In this document: piece by piece, positions 1-5,054 of the stretch
Layout of the letters: every line of letters begins with the position of its first letter
Numbering within the stretch: the first letter of the stretch is position 1
Assembly: GCA_002438305.1 (NCBI GenBank)
Contig: DJUI01000081.1
Location: forward strand, 15,171 to 21,359
From: Staphylococcaceae bacterium UBA6286
GTDB lineage: Bacteria; Bacillota; Bacilli; Staphylococcales; Staphylococcaceae
Length of the DNA stretch: 6,189 bases
Direction of reading: 5' to 3'
Position numbers and translations under genes: made by a program
The notes under the pieces: model-generated
What the model saw: the letters and a program-made list of their open reading frames with translations, nothing else
Databases searched by the model: none
Told to the model about the DNA's origin: nothing

Positions 1-2
1 TT

Positions 3-38
3 ACAAGTAAGCCACCAAGCACGATAGAGTGGGAATAG
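3..38 (+). CDS. Possible C-terminal tail of a rightward gene (partial)
   Basis: Reading from base 3 gives an eleven-residue tail, TSKPPSTIEWE, followed by a TAG stop at 36-38. The window begins inside it, so there is no start and no domain to identify. The support is positional: the stop lies five bases before a strong bidirectional hairpin with T and A tracts, which is what one expects where two genes converge. The other two rightward frames also stop early and look less protein-like. I do not recognise the protein. The leftward strand is an alternative, and the stretch could simply be intergenic. Confidence 0.25.
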   Translation, partial: TSKPPSTIEWE

Positions 39-42
39 CACT

Positions 43-79
43 AAAAAATCCTCCAACCTTCGCGGTTAGAGGATTTTTG
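43..79. terminator. Bidirectional intrinsic terminator
   Basis: AAAAATCCTC (44-53) pairs with GAGGATTTTT (69-78). The stem continues as AACC/GGTT after a single C-A mismatch and closes on a TTCGC loop. The A-rich left arm and T-rich right arm give a U tract on either transcript. It sits just after the stop of the leftward oxidoreductase gene, and just after the possible rightward gene end at 38, so it can serve both. Confidence 0.85.
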
Positions 80-83
80 CATT

Positions 84-1214
84 CTATTTAGCATCTTCTT
101 TTGATGGCAGTGGATAGAAGCCGGCTTTAAATTGCTGCCACAAGGGTTCAGGTAATTCGTGTTTGTTAGGGTGTTCTGGATCAAAGTAAGAGATGATTTC
201 ATCTTCTTTACCTTCTTTGATTTTACCGACAAACGCATGGTCGAGCAGGAGTTCTCTGCCGACTGCGATGAGTTCTACGCCCGTGTTCAGTGCTTCAATC
301 GCGTCATCAGCTGTGAAGATTGAGCCGATTCCGATTAACGGCATACGTCCGTCTACCCACTGATGCAGCAACTGGATACGATTTTCGCCTGCGTATTTCC
401 CTTCATGAACATCACCATGAATGCGCATCAGTGAAGCATGTAAATAGTGAAGCGGCTTTTCGATCAAGCGTTTGATAAGTTCTTCAGTGAGTTCCATTTT
501 AATCCCTGGGTTAAATGCTTCTTCTGGTGAGAGGCGATAACCGATAATAAAGTCATCGTTGCCGTGTTCTTGTACTGTTTTAAAGACTTCATCGACGACT
601 TTCAGTGCAAATAAAAATGGATCTTTCCACTGGTCAGTCCGCTTGTTGAAGTGAGGAGAGACAAACTGATGGATAATATAGCCGTTTGCGCCGTGAATCT
701 CTACACCATCGAATCCTGCCTCAATCGCACGACGTGTTGCTTCGCCGAATGCTTTGATGGTTTCATCGATTTCGTCTTCTGTCATTTCTCTCGCACTATG
801 TGTGTGGTCCTGTCCGAAACTTTTCAGCTCCATCGGGCTTGGTCCGACTACATCGCCGTTTGGTGTGTATTCTGGTAATGCCTGCACGCCACCGTGATGA
901 ATCTGTATGATGGCTTTTGCGCCATTCTTTTTCATAGCAGACGCTAGGCGTGTCAATCCCTCTATATCACTGTCATGCGCGATAGAAGGCTGGCCCGGAA
1001 AGGCTTGGCCGATTTCTAATATATGAGACGCTGCTGTAAGGGACAAGCCGACATCTTTAGAGCGGCTTTCCATGTAAGGAATCTCTCTGTCAGCAATTGT
1101 TCCGTCTTCATTAGAAGAAGTGTGAGTCATCGGTGCCAGTACAAAGCGATTTCGTAGTTCGACACCGTTGCTTAATGTTAAAGGTTGAAATAAATCATTA
1201 TATTTAGTATTCAT
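84..1214 (-). CDS. Old yellow enzyme family NADH/NADPH-dependent flavin oxidoreductase
   Basis: A 376-residue cytoplasmic FMN enzyme of the old yellow enzyme (OYE) family, a TIM-barrel fold whose members reduce activated C=C bonds of electrophilic substrates such as enones, using NAD(P)H. Visible family motifs are the N-terminal NRFVLAPMTH (22-31), the FMN-pocket IQIHHGG (103-109), the active-site HGAN (174-177) with H174/N177 as the substrate-anchoring pair, IIHQFVSP (180-187), GYRLSP (225-230) with R227 as a likely flavin contact, and the C-terminal phosphate-binding stretch IGIGSIF...AVGRELLLD (294-325). The length is normal for the short single-domain OYEs; there is no iron-sulfur extension. 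The ATG at 1212-1214 is preceded by GAGGAGG seven bases upstream, which fixes the start. It resembles staphylococcal OYEs linked to electrophile stress. The exact substrate cannot be read from sequence. It appears monocistronic, with its own promoter and terminator. Confidence 0.93.
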   Translation of the reverse strand: MNTKYNDLFQPLTLSNGVELRNRFVLAPMTHTSSNEDGTIADREIPYMESRSKDVGLSLTAASHILEIGQAFPGQPSIAHDSDIEGLTRLASAMKKNGAKAIIQIHHGGVQALPEYTPNGDVVGPSPMELKSFGQDHTHSAREMTEDEIDETIKAFGEATRRAIEAGFDGVEIHGANGYIIHQFVSPHFNKRTDQWKDPFLFALKVVDEVFKTVQEHGNDDFIIGYRLSPEEAFNPGIKMELTEELIKRLIEKPLHYLHASLMRIHGDVHEGKYAGENRIQLLHQWVDGRMPLIGIGSIFTADDAIEALNTGVELIAVGRELLLDHAFVGKIKEGKEDEIISYFDPEHPNKHELPEPLWQQFKAGFYPLPSKEDAK

Positions 1215-1237
1215 TGTAATGCCTCCTCGTAACCATC

Positions 1238-1266
1238 AGTATAGCATCTGGCAACAGAAGGTTTAA
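1238..1266 (-). promoter_or_regulatory. Probable promoter of the flavin oxidoreductase gene
   Basis: On the leftward strand an extended -10 (TGC followed by TATACT, hexamer at 1238-1243) lies 23 bases before the start codon. The hexamer 17 bases further upstream (1261-1266, TTAAAC) matches the -35 consensus poorly, so recognition would rest on the TGn extension. No clear operator is visible around it. Confidence 0.4.
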
Positions 1267-1364
1267 CAATTCTGCTTGAATATAGAACCCAGTCATTGAT
1301 ACAGCAGCAATCGACTGAACTCACAGTAATTCCTAGAAGTTAATCGCTATTCTAACAACCGTCA

Positions 1365-2045
1365 CTAGTGTTCCATCATTTCATGGGAAATTTCTTCGCC
1401 GCTCATATCACTGAAGTAATAAGTCGGCCAGTGTTCGAGTTCTTTGAGCAATGCTGCTCGGTCATTACCCATATAGATATGGAAATGAGAAGCACGTTTC
1501 GGAGCGATGTTGTGGTCGCTGAACTAGATATACGTCGGTGCTTTTTGATCACCTGATGTTTTCTTGAAGATGAAGCAAACGCCGCGATTTCCTTTGTCGT
1601 AGTTCAGAATTTCTTTGCCATCATATTCATAACGTCCTGAATAATGCTGCTCGCCTTTATAGAAATCAATTTGTTCTTCACCAATATTGATTCTTGAAAC
1701 ATCTGTTTTATAGCCTGTCTTATAGGATGCTTTATACTCTTCTGCTGTCATACTTTTGTCTTCATCTGCTTTATGCTCGAATACTTTATCTAGTGTGCCA
1801 TCTTTCAAGTAAGGATATACAGACTGCCAGTCGCCTTTCCAATCTGTAAGTGCTCTGTCTTTCACCATATGATCTTCGAAATAGCCGTCGTAAATCTTTT
1901 TTTCGTCAGTTGTCATATGGTGGTGATGTTCAGTATGTTCTTCTCTATTTTTTTCTGCTGTCTTAGTTTGTGGACCGCATGCTGTAAGTGAGCTGCATAT
2001 TGTCAGCGCGGCAATGCTTTTCATTAAATAAGAATACTTCATCAT
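1365..2045 (-). pseudogene. zinT: ZinT-type zinc-binding lipoprotein, interrupted by an in-frame amber stop
   Basis: The full frame is 226 codons, read leftward, of a ZinT (YodA/YrpE) family protein, a periplasmic or lipid-anchored zinc carrier that serves zinc uptake. The N-terminus is a lipoprotein signal with lipobox LTAC (C23 lipidated), then a His-rich linker (EEHTEHHHH, about 35-43) and the ZinT domain (WKGDWQSVYPYLKDGTLDKV and onward). Codon 174 (1524-1526) is TAG. The same frame then continues for 52 codons with classic ZinT sequence: [30 protein letters not shown], to a TAG at 1365-1367. Family members read QFSDH at the stop, so TAG is a one-base change from CAG. H178, H187 and H189 match the spacing of the three E. 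coli zinc-ligand histidines, and all lie after the stop, so the 173-residue product would lack the metal site. The start overlaps the L33 stop as ATGA, implying translational coupling; only a weak GAGAGA site precedes it. Amber readthrough or a sequencing error are the alternatives to a true pseudogene. Nothing gene-like lies between its end and the oxidoreductase gene (1215-1364). Confidence 0.9.
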
Positions 2046-2191
2046 TTAGTCTCTCGATGTAGTGTGACTTTTCTTAACCTCGGACAATACTTCTTAAGTT
2101 CTATTCTTTCGGGGGTAGTCCGCTTACTTTTCGTAGTGATATAATTTCTATCCCCTGATTCAGTACATGCTAATGTAATGGTGACACGTAT
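2042..2191 (-). CDS. rpmG: Ribosomal protein L33, zinc-independent paralogue, with an ATA at the start position
   Basis: Leftward, 49 codons translate to an unmistakable bacterial L33: [19 protein letters not shown], then [19 protein letters not shown] and [10 protein letters not shown], ending TGA at 2042-2044. L33 belongs to the 50S subunit near the E site. Zinc-binding forms have two CxxC pairs (CTEC and YCPRC). Here they are CTES and YCPRL, so one Cys of each pair is lost and the tetrahedral site cannot form. This is the paralogue Firmicutes make under zinc starvation to free zinc from ribosomes. The length matches L33 exactly if the first codon is the one at 2189-2191, where family members have ATG-Arg-Val. 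Here that codon is ATA, seven bases after AAAAAGGAG. No ATG, GTG or TTG lies nearby in frame. Either AUA initiates weakly, or one base change has removed the start. The Zur operator just upstream and the coupled zinT gene downstream agree with the zinc role. Confidence 0.82.
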   Translation of the reverse strand: MRVTITLACTESGDRNYITTKSKRTTPERIELKKYCPRLRKVTLHRETK

Positions 2192-2198
2192 ATGATTA

Positions 2199-2207
2199 CT
2201 CCTTTTT
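2199..2207 (-). promoter_or_regulatory. Ribosome binding site that fixes the L33 start at the ATA codon
   Basis: AAAAAGGAG on the leftward strand, with seven bases (TAATCAT) to the ATA codon, is an ideal Shine-Dalgarno sequence at ideal spacing. It shows that translation is, or was, meant to begin at 2191. It abuts the Zur operator, so any mRNA leader is short. Confidence 0.75.
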
Positions 2208-2228
2208 AAATCGTATTAATTACGTTTT
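2208..2228. promoter_or_regulatory. Zur operator (zinc-responsive repressor site)
   Basis: An imperfect dyad AAATCGTA-N5-TACGTTTT centred on base 2218. Against the Firmicutes Zur consensus (AAATCGTAAT-N-ATTACGATTT) as I recall it, 18 of the 20 specified positions match. Zur, a Fur-family repressor with zinc as co-repressor, would bind here when zinc is plentiful. The site lies 17 bases upstream of the L33 initiation codon and covers the -35 area of the divergent esterase gene. It could therefore control both directions, although only the leftward genes have an obvious zinc role. Confidence 0.85.
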
Positions 2229-2245
2229 ATTGCTTTTGCTATAAT
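2217..2245 (+). promoter_or_regulatory. Probable promoter of the carboxylesterase gene
   Basis: A perfect TATAAT (2240-2245) with an extended TGC in front (2237-2239). The position 17 bases upstream, TAATTA (2217-2222), is a poor -35 and lies inside the Zur operator, so zinc-bound Zur should compete with RNA polymerase. Transcription would start near 2252, giving a leader of only a few bases before the AGGAG site. Confidence 0.6.
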
Positions 2246-2265
2246 TAACAGAATAGGAGTTGATG

Positions 2266-3006
2266 ATGATGATTAAATTAAAGAACCCGAGTGCTGTTTA
2301 TTTGAAAGGAGGCAGTCATGCGATTCTGCTGCTGCATTCTTTTACAGGGACAGTCAGAGATGTCAAAGATCTCGCAAAACGACTTAATGAAGCGGGCTTT
2401 ACCACTTATGCCCCGTCATATTCCGGTCATGGATTGATCCTTGAAGATTTTGTGGAATATGATACGGATGATTGGTGGCAGCAGGTGGTTGATAGTTATG
2501 ATTTTTTGAAGCAGGAAGGTTATACGACTATCAGTGCTGTAGGTATCTCATTGGGCGGATTATTTACACTGAAACTGCTTGAGACGTATACGGATATTGA
2601 GCGTAGCGCTGTGATGTCTGTCCCTCGATACAAGGATGAGACAGGGGTGAGCGACCGTCTTCAACAATATGGTATGCGTCTTAATCAGATGCTGGGTATG
2701 TCAGACGAAGAACATATGAGACAACTCAAGTATGTTAATGATTATTATCAAGGAACAACTAAATTCACTATGATGGTTCAGCACGTTATGGACCATTTGC
2801 ACGACATCAAAACACCTGTGCTGGTCATGTACGGTGAACGCGATGACATCAGTTACGCTGACAGTGCGCAGTTCATCTATAATGAACTGACGGGTCAGAA
2901 GAATCTCGAAAGTATTGCAGAAGCAGGTCACTTGATGACACTTGGTCGAGGGCAGACAGCGACTGAAGCGCAAATACTTGCTTATTTTGGTCGAGCGGAC
3001 ATCTGA
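2266..3006 (+). CDS. Alpha/beta-hydrolase carboxylesterase (Est30/YvaK type)
   Basis: About 246 residues, cytoplasmic, with no signal peptide. It matches the small carboxylesterases related to Geobacillus Est30 and Bacillus YvaK, which hydrolyse short-chain esters; the natural substrate is unknown. Visible are the oxyanion-loop HSFTG (24-28), the PSYSGHG segment, DDWWQQV, the nucleophile elbow GISLGG (93-98, S95), the acid loop YGERDD (D193) and AGHLMTL with catalytic H222. Residue positions nearly coincide with the Est30 triad (S94, D193, H223). Start choice is ambiguous: TTG at 2260 and ATGs at 2263, 2266 and 2269 are consecutive after AGGAG (2255-2259). The third or fourth gives the best spacing; I use 2266. 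In many Firmicutes this esterase lies beside rnr and smpB, which are absent here. The promoter overlaps a Zur operator, which is unexpected for an esterase. Confidence 0.9.
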   Translation: MMIKLKNPSAVYLKGGSHAILLLHSFTGTVRDVKDLAKRLNEAGFTTYAPSYSGHGLILEDFVEYDTDDWWQQVVDSYDFLKQEGYTTISAVGISLGGLFTLKLLETYTDIERSAVMSVPRYKDETGVSDRLQQYGMRLNQMLGMSDEEHMRQLKYVNDYYQGTTKFTMMVQHVMDHLHDIKTPVLVMYGERDDISYADSAQFIYNELTGQKNLESIAEAGHLMTLGRGQTATEAQILAYFGRADI

Positions 3007-3102
3007 TCCGACATGTCACAAAATTGTGCAATCTCTTAACCTTATTTATCGTTCGTTTTGTTGTATGATAAGCGTATAGAATTTTCTAGAAGAGGTGAAA
3101 TA

Positions 3103-3294
3103 ATGAACGCAACGTACAAAAAGTTATTTGTATTTGTGCTTGGGCTGATTGAAATTATCGCCGGTTTTGCTTTGTATGAAACGTCAGTGTTCGGCTCATT
3201 TGTATTTATAGCATTAGGACTATTATTTATCATTATTACGTTCATCATAGATTATCGCGCCAACAATCCGTATAATGGCCGCTACAGCAACTAA
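3103..3294 (+). CDS. Small two-helix membrane protein of unknown function
   Basis: 63 residues starting at an ATG preceded by AGAGGTG with five bases of spacing. The same frame opens earlier, at a TTG at 3058, but that extension has no ribosome binding site and lies in the probable promoter area. The sequence shows a short basic N-terminus (MNATYKK), a first hydrophobic helix (about 8-25), a brief loop with ETSVFGS, a second helix (about 31-49, GLLFIIITFII), and a polar C-terminal tail DYRANNPYNGRYSN. Two positive residues before the first helix and a basic tail suggest that both ends face the cytoplasm. I do not recognise a named family. It sits alone between the esterase and a strong terminator, with candidate -10 sequences just upstream (TATGAT at 3064-3069) but no good -35. 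Its clean start, hydrophobic pattern and terminator argue that it is real. Confidence 0.75.
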   Translation: MNATYKKLFVFVLGLIEIIAGFALYETSVFGSFVFIALGLLFIIITFIIDYRANNPYNGRYSN

Positions 3295-3329
3295 ATCCTG
3301 CACGCTCACTCTGAGCGGCAGGATTTTTT
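3294..3329 (+). terminator. Intrinsic terminator of the small membrane protein gene
   Basis: AATCCTGC (3294-3301) pairs with GCAGGATT (3318-3325). Inside it GCTCA (3304-3308) pairs with TGAGC (3312-3316) around a CTC loop, and a run of six T follows. It begins on the last base of the stop codon. Confidence 0.9.
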
Positions 3330-3369
3330 GTATTAAGAGTAAGTGAATAAAAATTTAGATCATTATCAT

Positions 3370-3398
3370 TTGAAATAGTAATTTAAGTAATATACGAT
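3370..3398 (+). promoter_or_regulatory. Probable SigA promoter of the isaB-like gene
   Basis: TTGAAA (3370-3375), 17 bases, then TACGAT (3393-3398). Transcription would begin near 3405, leaving a leader of about 50 bases before the ATG. A second possible -10, TATGAT at 3404-3409, lacks a -35. An ATTATCATT stretch (3362-3370) that resembles half of a Fur box touches the -35. Confidence 0.6.
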
Positions 3399-3453
3399 AG
3401 ACGTATGATATGTAACTTACGCCACACGCTAAAAAATTTTAGGGGTGATTGGA

Positions 3454-3969
3454 ATGAATTATGTTACAAAACTAATTAGTGCAGGAACTATCGCATCATC
3501 ATTGTTATTAGGAACAATGGTAGTTGATACGAATGAAGTATCAGCGAAAACATCAGCAGTTCAAAAGCCTTATTATTATTACAATGGCTACACATATTAC
3601 AATGGCAGCTTTATATTAGACAAGTATTTTGTTAAAGCATTGAAATACGATAACGTAAAAATTAACGGTCATAAAATTAATCCAAAAGCAGCTGTAGGAG
3701 TCACCGGCATATTGACTAAAAAATATGATACTGAATTTCTGACAGATAAAAAAGGACGACTCGGGAATATTAAAATGATGTTTAAACCGGGAACAGTAAA
3801 AAAATCAGCATTCATGAAGGCACATCAAGCAAACCATATAGAAGATATGCATGAAAATATGACTGGCGGCGGTTATATTTTGTATAAAACGAATAAAGCA
3901 CATTACTTAGTATCGTTCAATGAGAATAATTATGTTACTTCAATGGAGATTGGAGTCATAGGGCAGTAG
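3454..3969 (+). CDS. isaB: IsaB-family secreted immunodominant antigen
   Basis: 171 residues from an ATG preceded by AGGGGTGA at good spacing; an in-frame GTG at 3445 overlaps that site and is not used. The N-terminus is a Sec signal peptide (basic MNYVTK, hydrophobic 8-24, likely cleavage after VSA at 29-31). The mature start has the IsaB hallmark: YYYYNGYTYYNGSFILDKYF followed by VKALKYDNVKINGHKI. Staphylococcal IsaB has nearly the same block (tyrosine-rich NGY, NFILDKNF, AIKYDNVKFNG). The remainder is basic and less conserved, ending YLVSFNENNYVTSMEIGVIGQ. IsaB is a cell-surface and secreted antigen of S. aureus reported to bind nucleic acids. There is no LPXTG motif or membrane anchor, so release into the medium is expected. 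The gene is visibly more A+T-rich than the oxidoreductase, phosphatase and hydrolase genes around it, as is common for secreted staphylococcal proteins. Family assignment is firm; function in this organism is inferred. Confidence 0.85.
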   Translation: MNYVTKLISAGTIASSLLLGTMVVDTNEVSAKTSAVQKPYYYYNGYTYYNGSFILDKYFVKALKYDNVKINGHKINPKAAVGVTGILTKKYDTEFLTDKKGRLGNIKMMFKPGTVKKSAFMKAHQANHIEDMHENMTGGGYILYKTNKAHYLVSFNENNYVTSMEIGVIGQ

Positions 3970-4014
3970 TGATATAGTATTAAAAATTCTATGGATGAGA
4001 CAGCATAATAATTT

Positions 4015-4063
4015 AATCAGGGCGCCTATTTCCTTATTAATATTGGAAACAGGTGCCCTGATT
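4015..4063. terminator. Long hairpin between convergent genes, probable terminator
   Basis: AATCAGGGCGCCT (4015-4027) pairs with AGGTGCCCTGATT (4051-4063), with one G-T wobble in 13 pairs. After one mismatch, TTTCC pairs with GGAAA around an A+T-rich loop. It lies 45 bases after the isaB stop and before the end of the convergent phosphatase gene. The U tract that follows is poor on both strands, so termination may be inefficient or the hairpin may mainly protect the 3' end. Confidence 0.6.
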
Positions 4064-4077
4064 CTATCAGCAAAAGT

Positions 4078-4097
4078 GTTTTATTTTATTATAAAAC
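4078..4097 (-). terminator. Weak A+T-rich hairpin downstream of the HAD phosphatase gene
   Basis: GTTTTAT (4078-4084) pairs with ATAAAAC (4091-4097) around a six-base loop, 30 bases past the phosphatase stop. The stem is almost all A-T and only a short T run follows, so it is a poor terminator by itself. The stronger hairpin at 4015-4063 lies next on the same transcript. Confidence 0.3.
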
Positions 4098-4126
4098 TGG
4101 GACGGTTCATCTTATAGGATATCTTT

Positions 4127-4948
4127 TCATTTAAGCAGCTGTTCAATCACTTCTGCAATGCCGTCACTGTTATTATCACTCGTCACGATATCAGCAGTTT
4201 CTTTGATGGAATCGACTGCATTGCCCATCGCTACACCGATCCCTGCATCGCGTATCATCTCTGTATCGTTCAGTTGATCACCGAATGCGATGACATTATC
4301 TTTATCAATATTCACAGCTTTGCAGATATGATCAAGTGCAGATGACTTGTTGACTCCTTTAGTTGTAATCTCAAGATAAAACGGGGTGGAACGGATAGGA
4401 CCGAGAGTGTCGCCGCAAATATCAACGAGTTCATCATATATTTCGTCCACACGTTCCGGGTCTGCGGTCAATAAGATTTTCACTGGATCGAAGTCCAGCT
4501 CCTCACGCAACTCCTCGGTCTTTACAAGTTCCAGTCGATGATCACGGTATTCATGTATGACATATTGATTGTCAGGTGAATTAGAATACAAGTGCGTGCC
4601 GTTGTCGACGATATAGGTGAGGTCATAATCGTGAATTAAATTGAGAAATTCCTTTGCTTGTTCAACAGGTATTGGATTTTGATATTTAATTTCTCCTGAT
4701 TCAACATCAATGACCATGCCACCGTTATAAGCACCGATCAGACCATGATGCTGCTTTAAGTTCAGTTCTTCTGTTTCATACCAGAATCCTGATTGCGGCC
4801 GGCCTGAAACAAGCGCTACTCGTATTCCCTGCTCTTGTGCTTTGATGAGTGCCACTTTCGTGCGCGAGGTAATCTCACGGTTGTCACTAATTAATGTGCC
4901 GTCACAATCAAGGGCGATCAACTTAATAGTTTTATCCTTTATAATCAT
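4127..4948 (-). CDS. Cof-type HAD-superfamily sugar-phosphate phosphatase
   Basis: 273 residues, cytoplasmic, Mg-dependent phosphohydrolase of the Cof/YidA subfamily (HAD class IIB), which dephosphorylates sugar phosphates, FMN or similar small metabolites. All four HAD motifs are present: motif I DCDGTL (14-19; D14 nucleophile, D16 acid/base), motif II VSGR (S48), motif III Lys in KGVNKSSAL (probably K201), and motif IV FGDQLND (222-228; D224 and D228 for Mg). The C2b cap domain lies between motifs II and III, about residues 82-190. IALDCDGTL near the N-terminus, AYNGG (73-77) and GIGVAMGNA near the C-terminus are typical of the subfamily, and the length is usual. The ATG at 4946-4948 has GGAGA seven to eight bases upstream. 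Substrate specificity depends on the cap and cannot be read here. It is transcribed divergently from the nucleoside hydrolase; a role in sugar-phosphate clean-up beside ribose release is attractive but only an inference. Confidence 0.92.
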   Translation of the reverse strand: MIIKDKTIKLIALDCDGTLISDNREITSRTKVALIKAQEQGIRVALVSGRPQSGFWYETEELNLKQHHGLIGAYNGGMVIDVESGEIKYQNPIPVEQAKEFLNLIHDYDLTYIVDNGTHLYSNSPDNQYVIHEYRDHRLELVKTEELREELDFDPVKILLTADPERVDEIYDELVDICGDTLGPIRSTPFYLEITTKGVNKSSALDHICKAVNIDKDNVIAFGDQLNDTEMIRDAGIGVAMGNAVDSIKETADIVTSDNNSDGIAEVIEQLLK

Positions 4949-5005
4949 TCAGTCATCTCCTCATGGATAGAGTTTCTATCTATAGCGTCAAAGATTAAAA
5001 AGTAT

Positions 5006-5034
5006 ATTATAATTGTAAAGTTGATAGTTATAAA
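5006..5034. promoter_or_regulatory. Divergent promoter region for the HAD phosphatase and nucleoside hydrolase genes
   Basis: For the leftward gene, TTTATA (5034-5029) and TATAAT (5011-5006) on the minus strand are spaced by 17 bases. For the rightward gene, TATAAT (5008-5013) and TATAAA (5029-5034) are possible -10 elements, but neither has a good -35 at the right distance. The promoters seem to overlap, so the two genes may compete for polymerase. No clear operator is visible. Confidence 0.4.
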
Positions 5035-5054
5035 ATAACAATGAAAAGGTTGGG

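Noticed and set aside
651..878. Rightward Cys-rich open frame inside the oxidoreductase gene
   Set aside because: It is antisense to the HGAN active-site region; the Cys pattern is a by-product of the opposite strand.
1276..1330. Imperfect inverted repeat (CAGTC ... GACTG) downstream of zinT
   Set aside because: The stem is bulged and no U tract follows on the leftward strand; it is too weak to call a terminator.
1368..1556. Rightward open frame of 62 codons
   Set aside because: It is the antisense of the zinT 3' end, whose leftward translation is clearly ZinT; it has no ribosome binding site of its own.
1500..1560. Frameshift as the cause of the early zinT stop
   Set aside because: The conserved ZinT sequence continues in the same frame directly after TAG, so a point nonsense change explains it.
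2701..2973. Leftward open frame inside the esterase gene
   Set aside because: The rightward frame carries the catalytic Asp and His motifs; the leftward product has no recognisable features.
3017..3028. CACAA/TTGTG dyad downstream of the esterase gene
   Set aside because: It is short, with no T tract and no good match to an operator I know, such as Rex or Fur.
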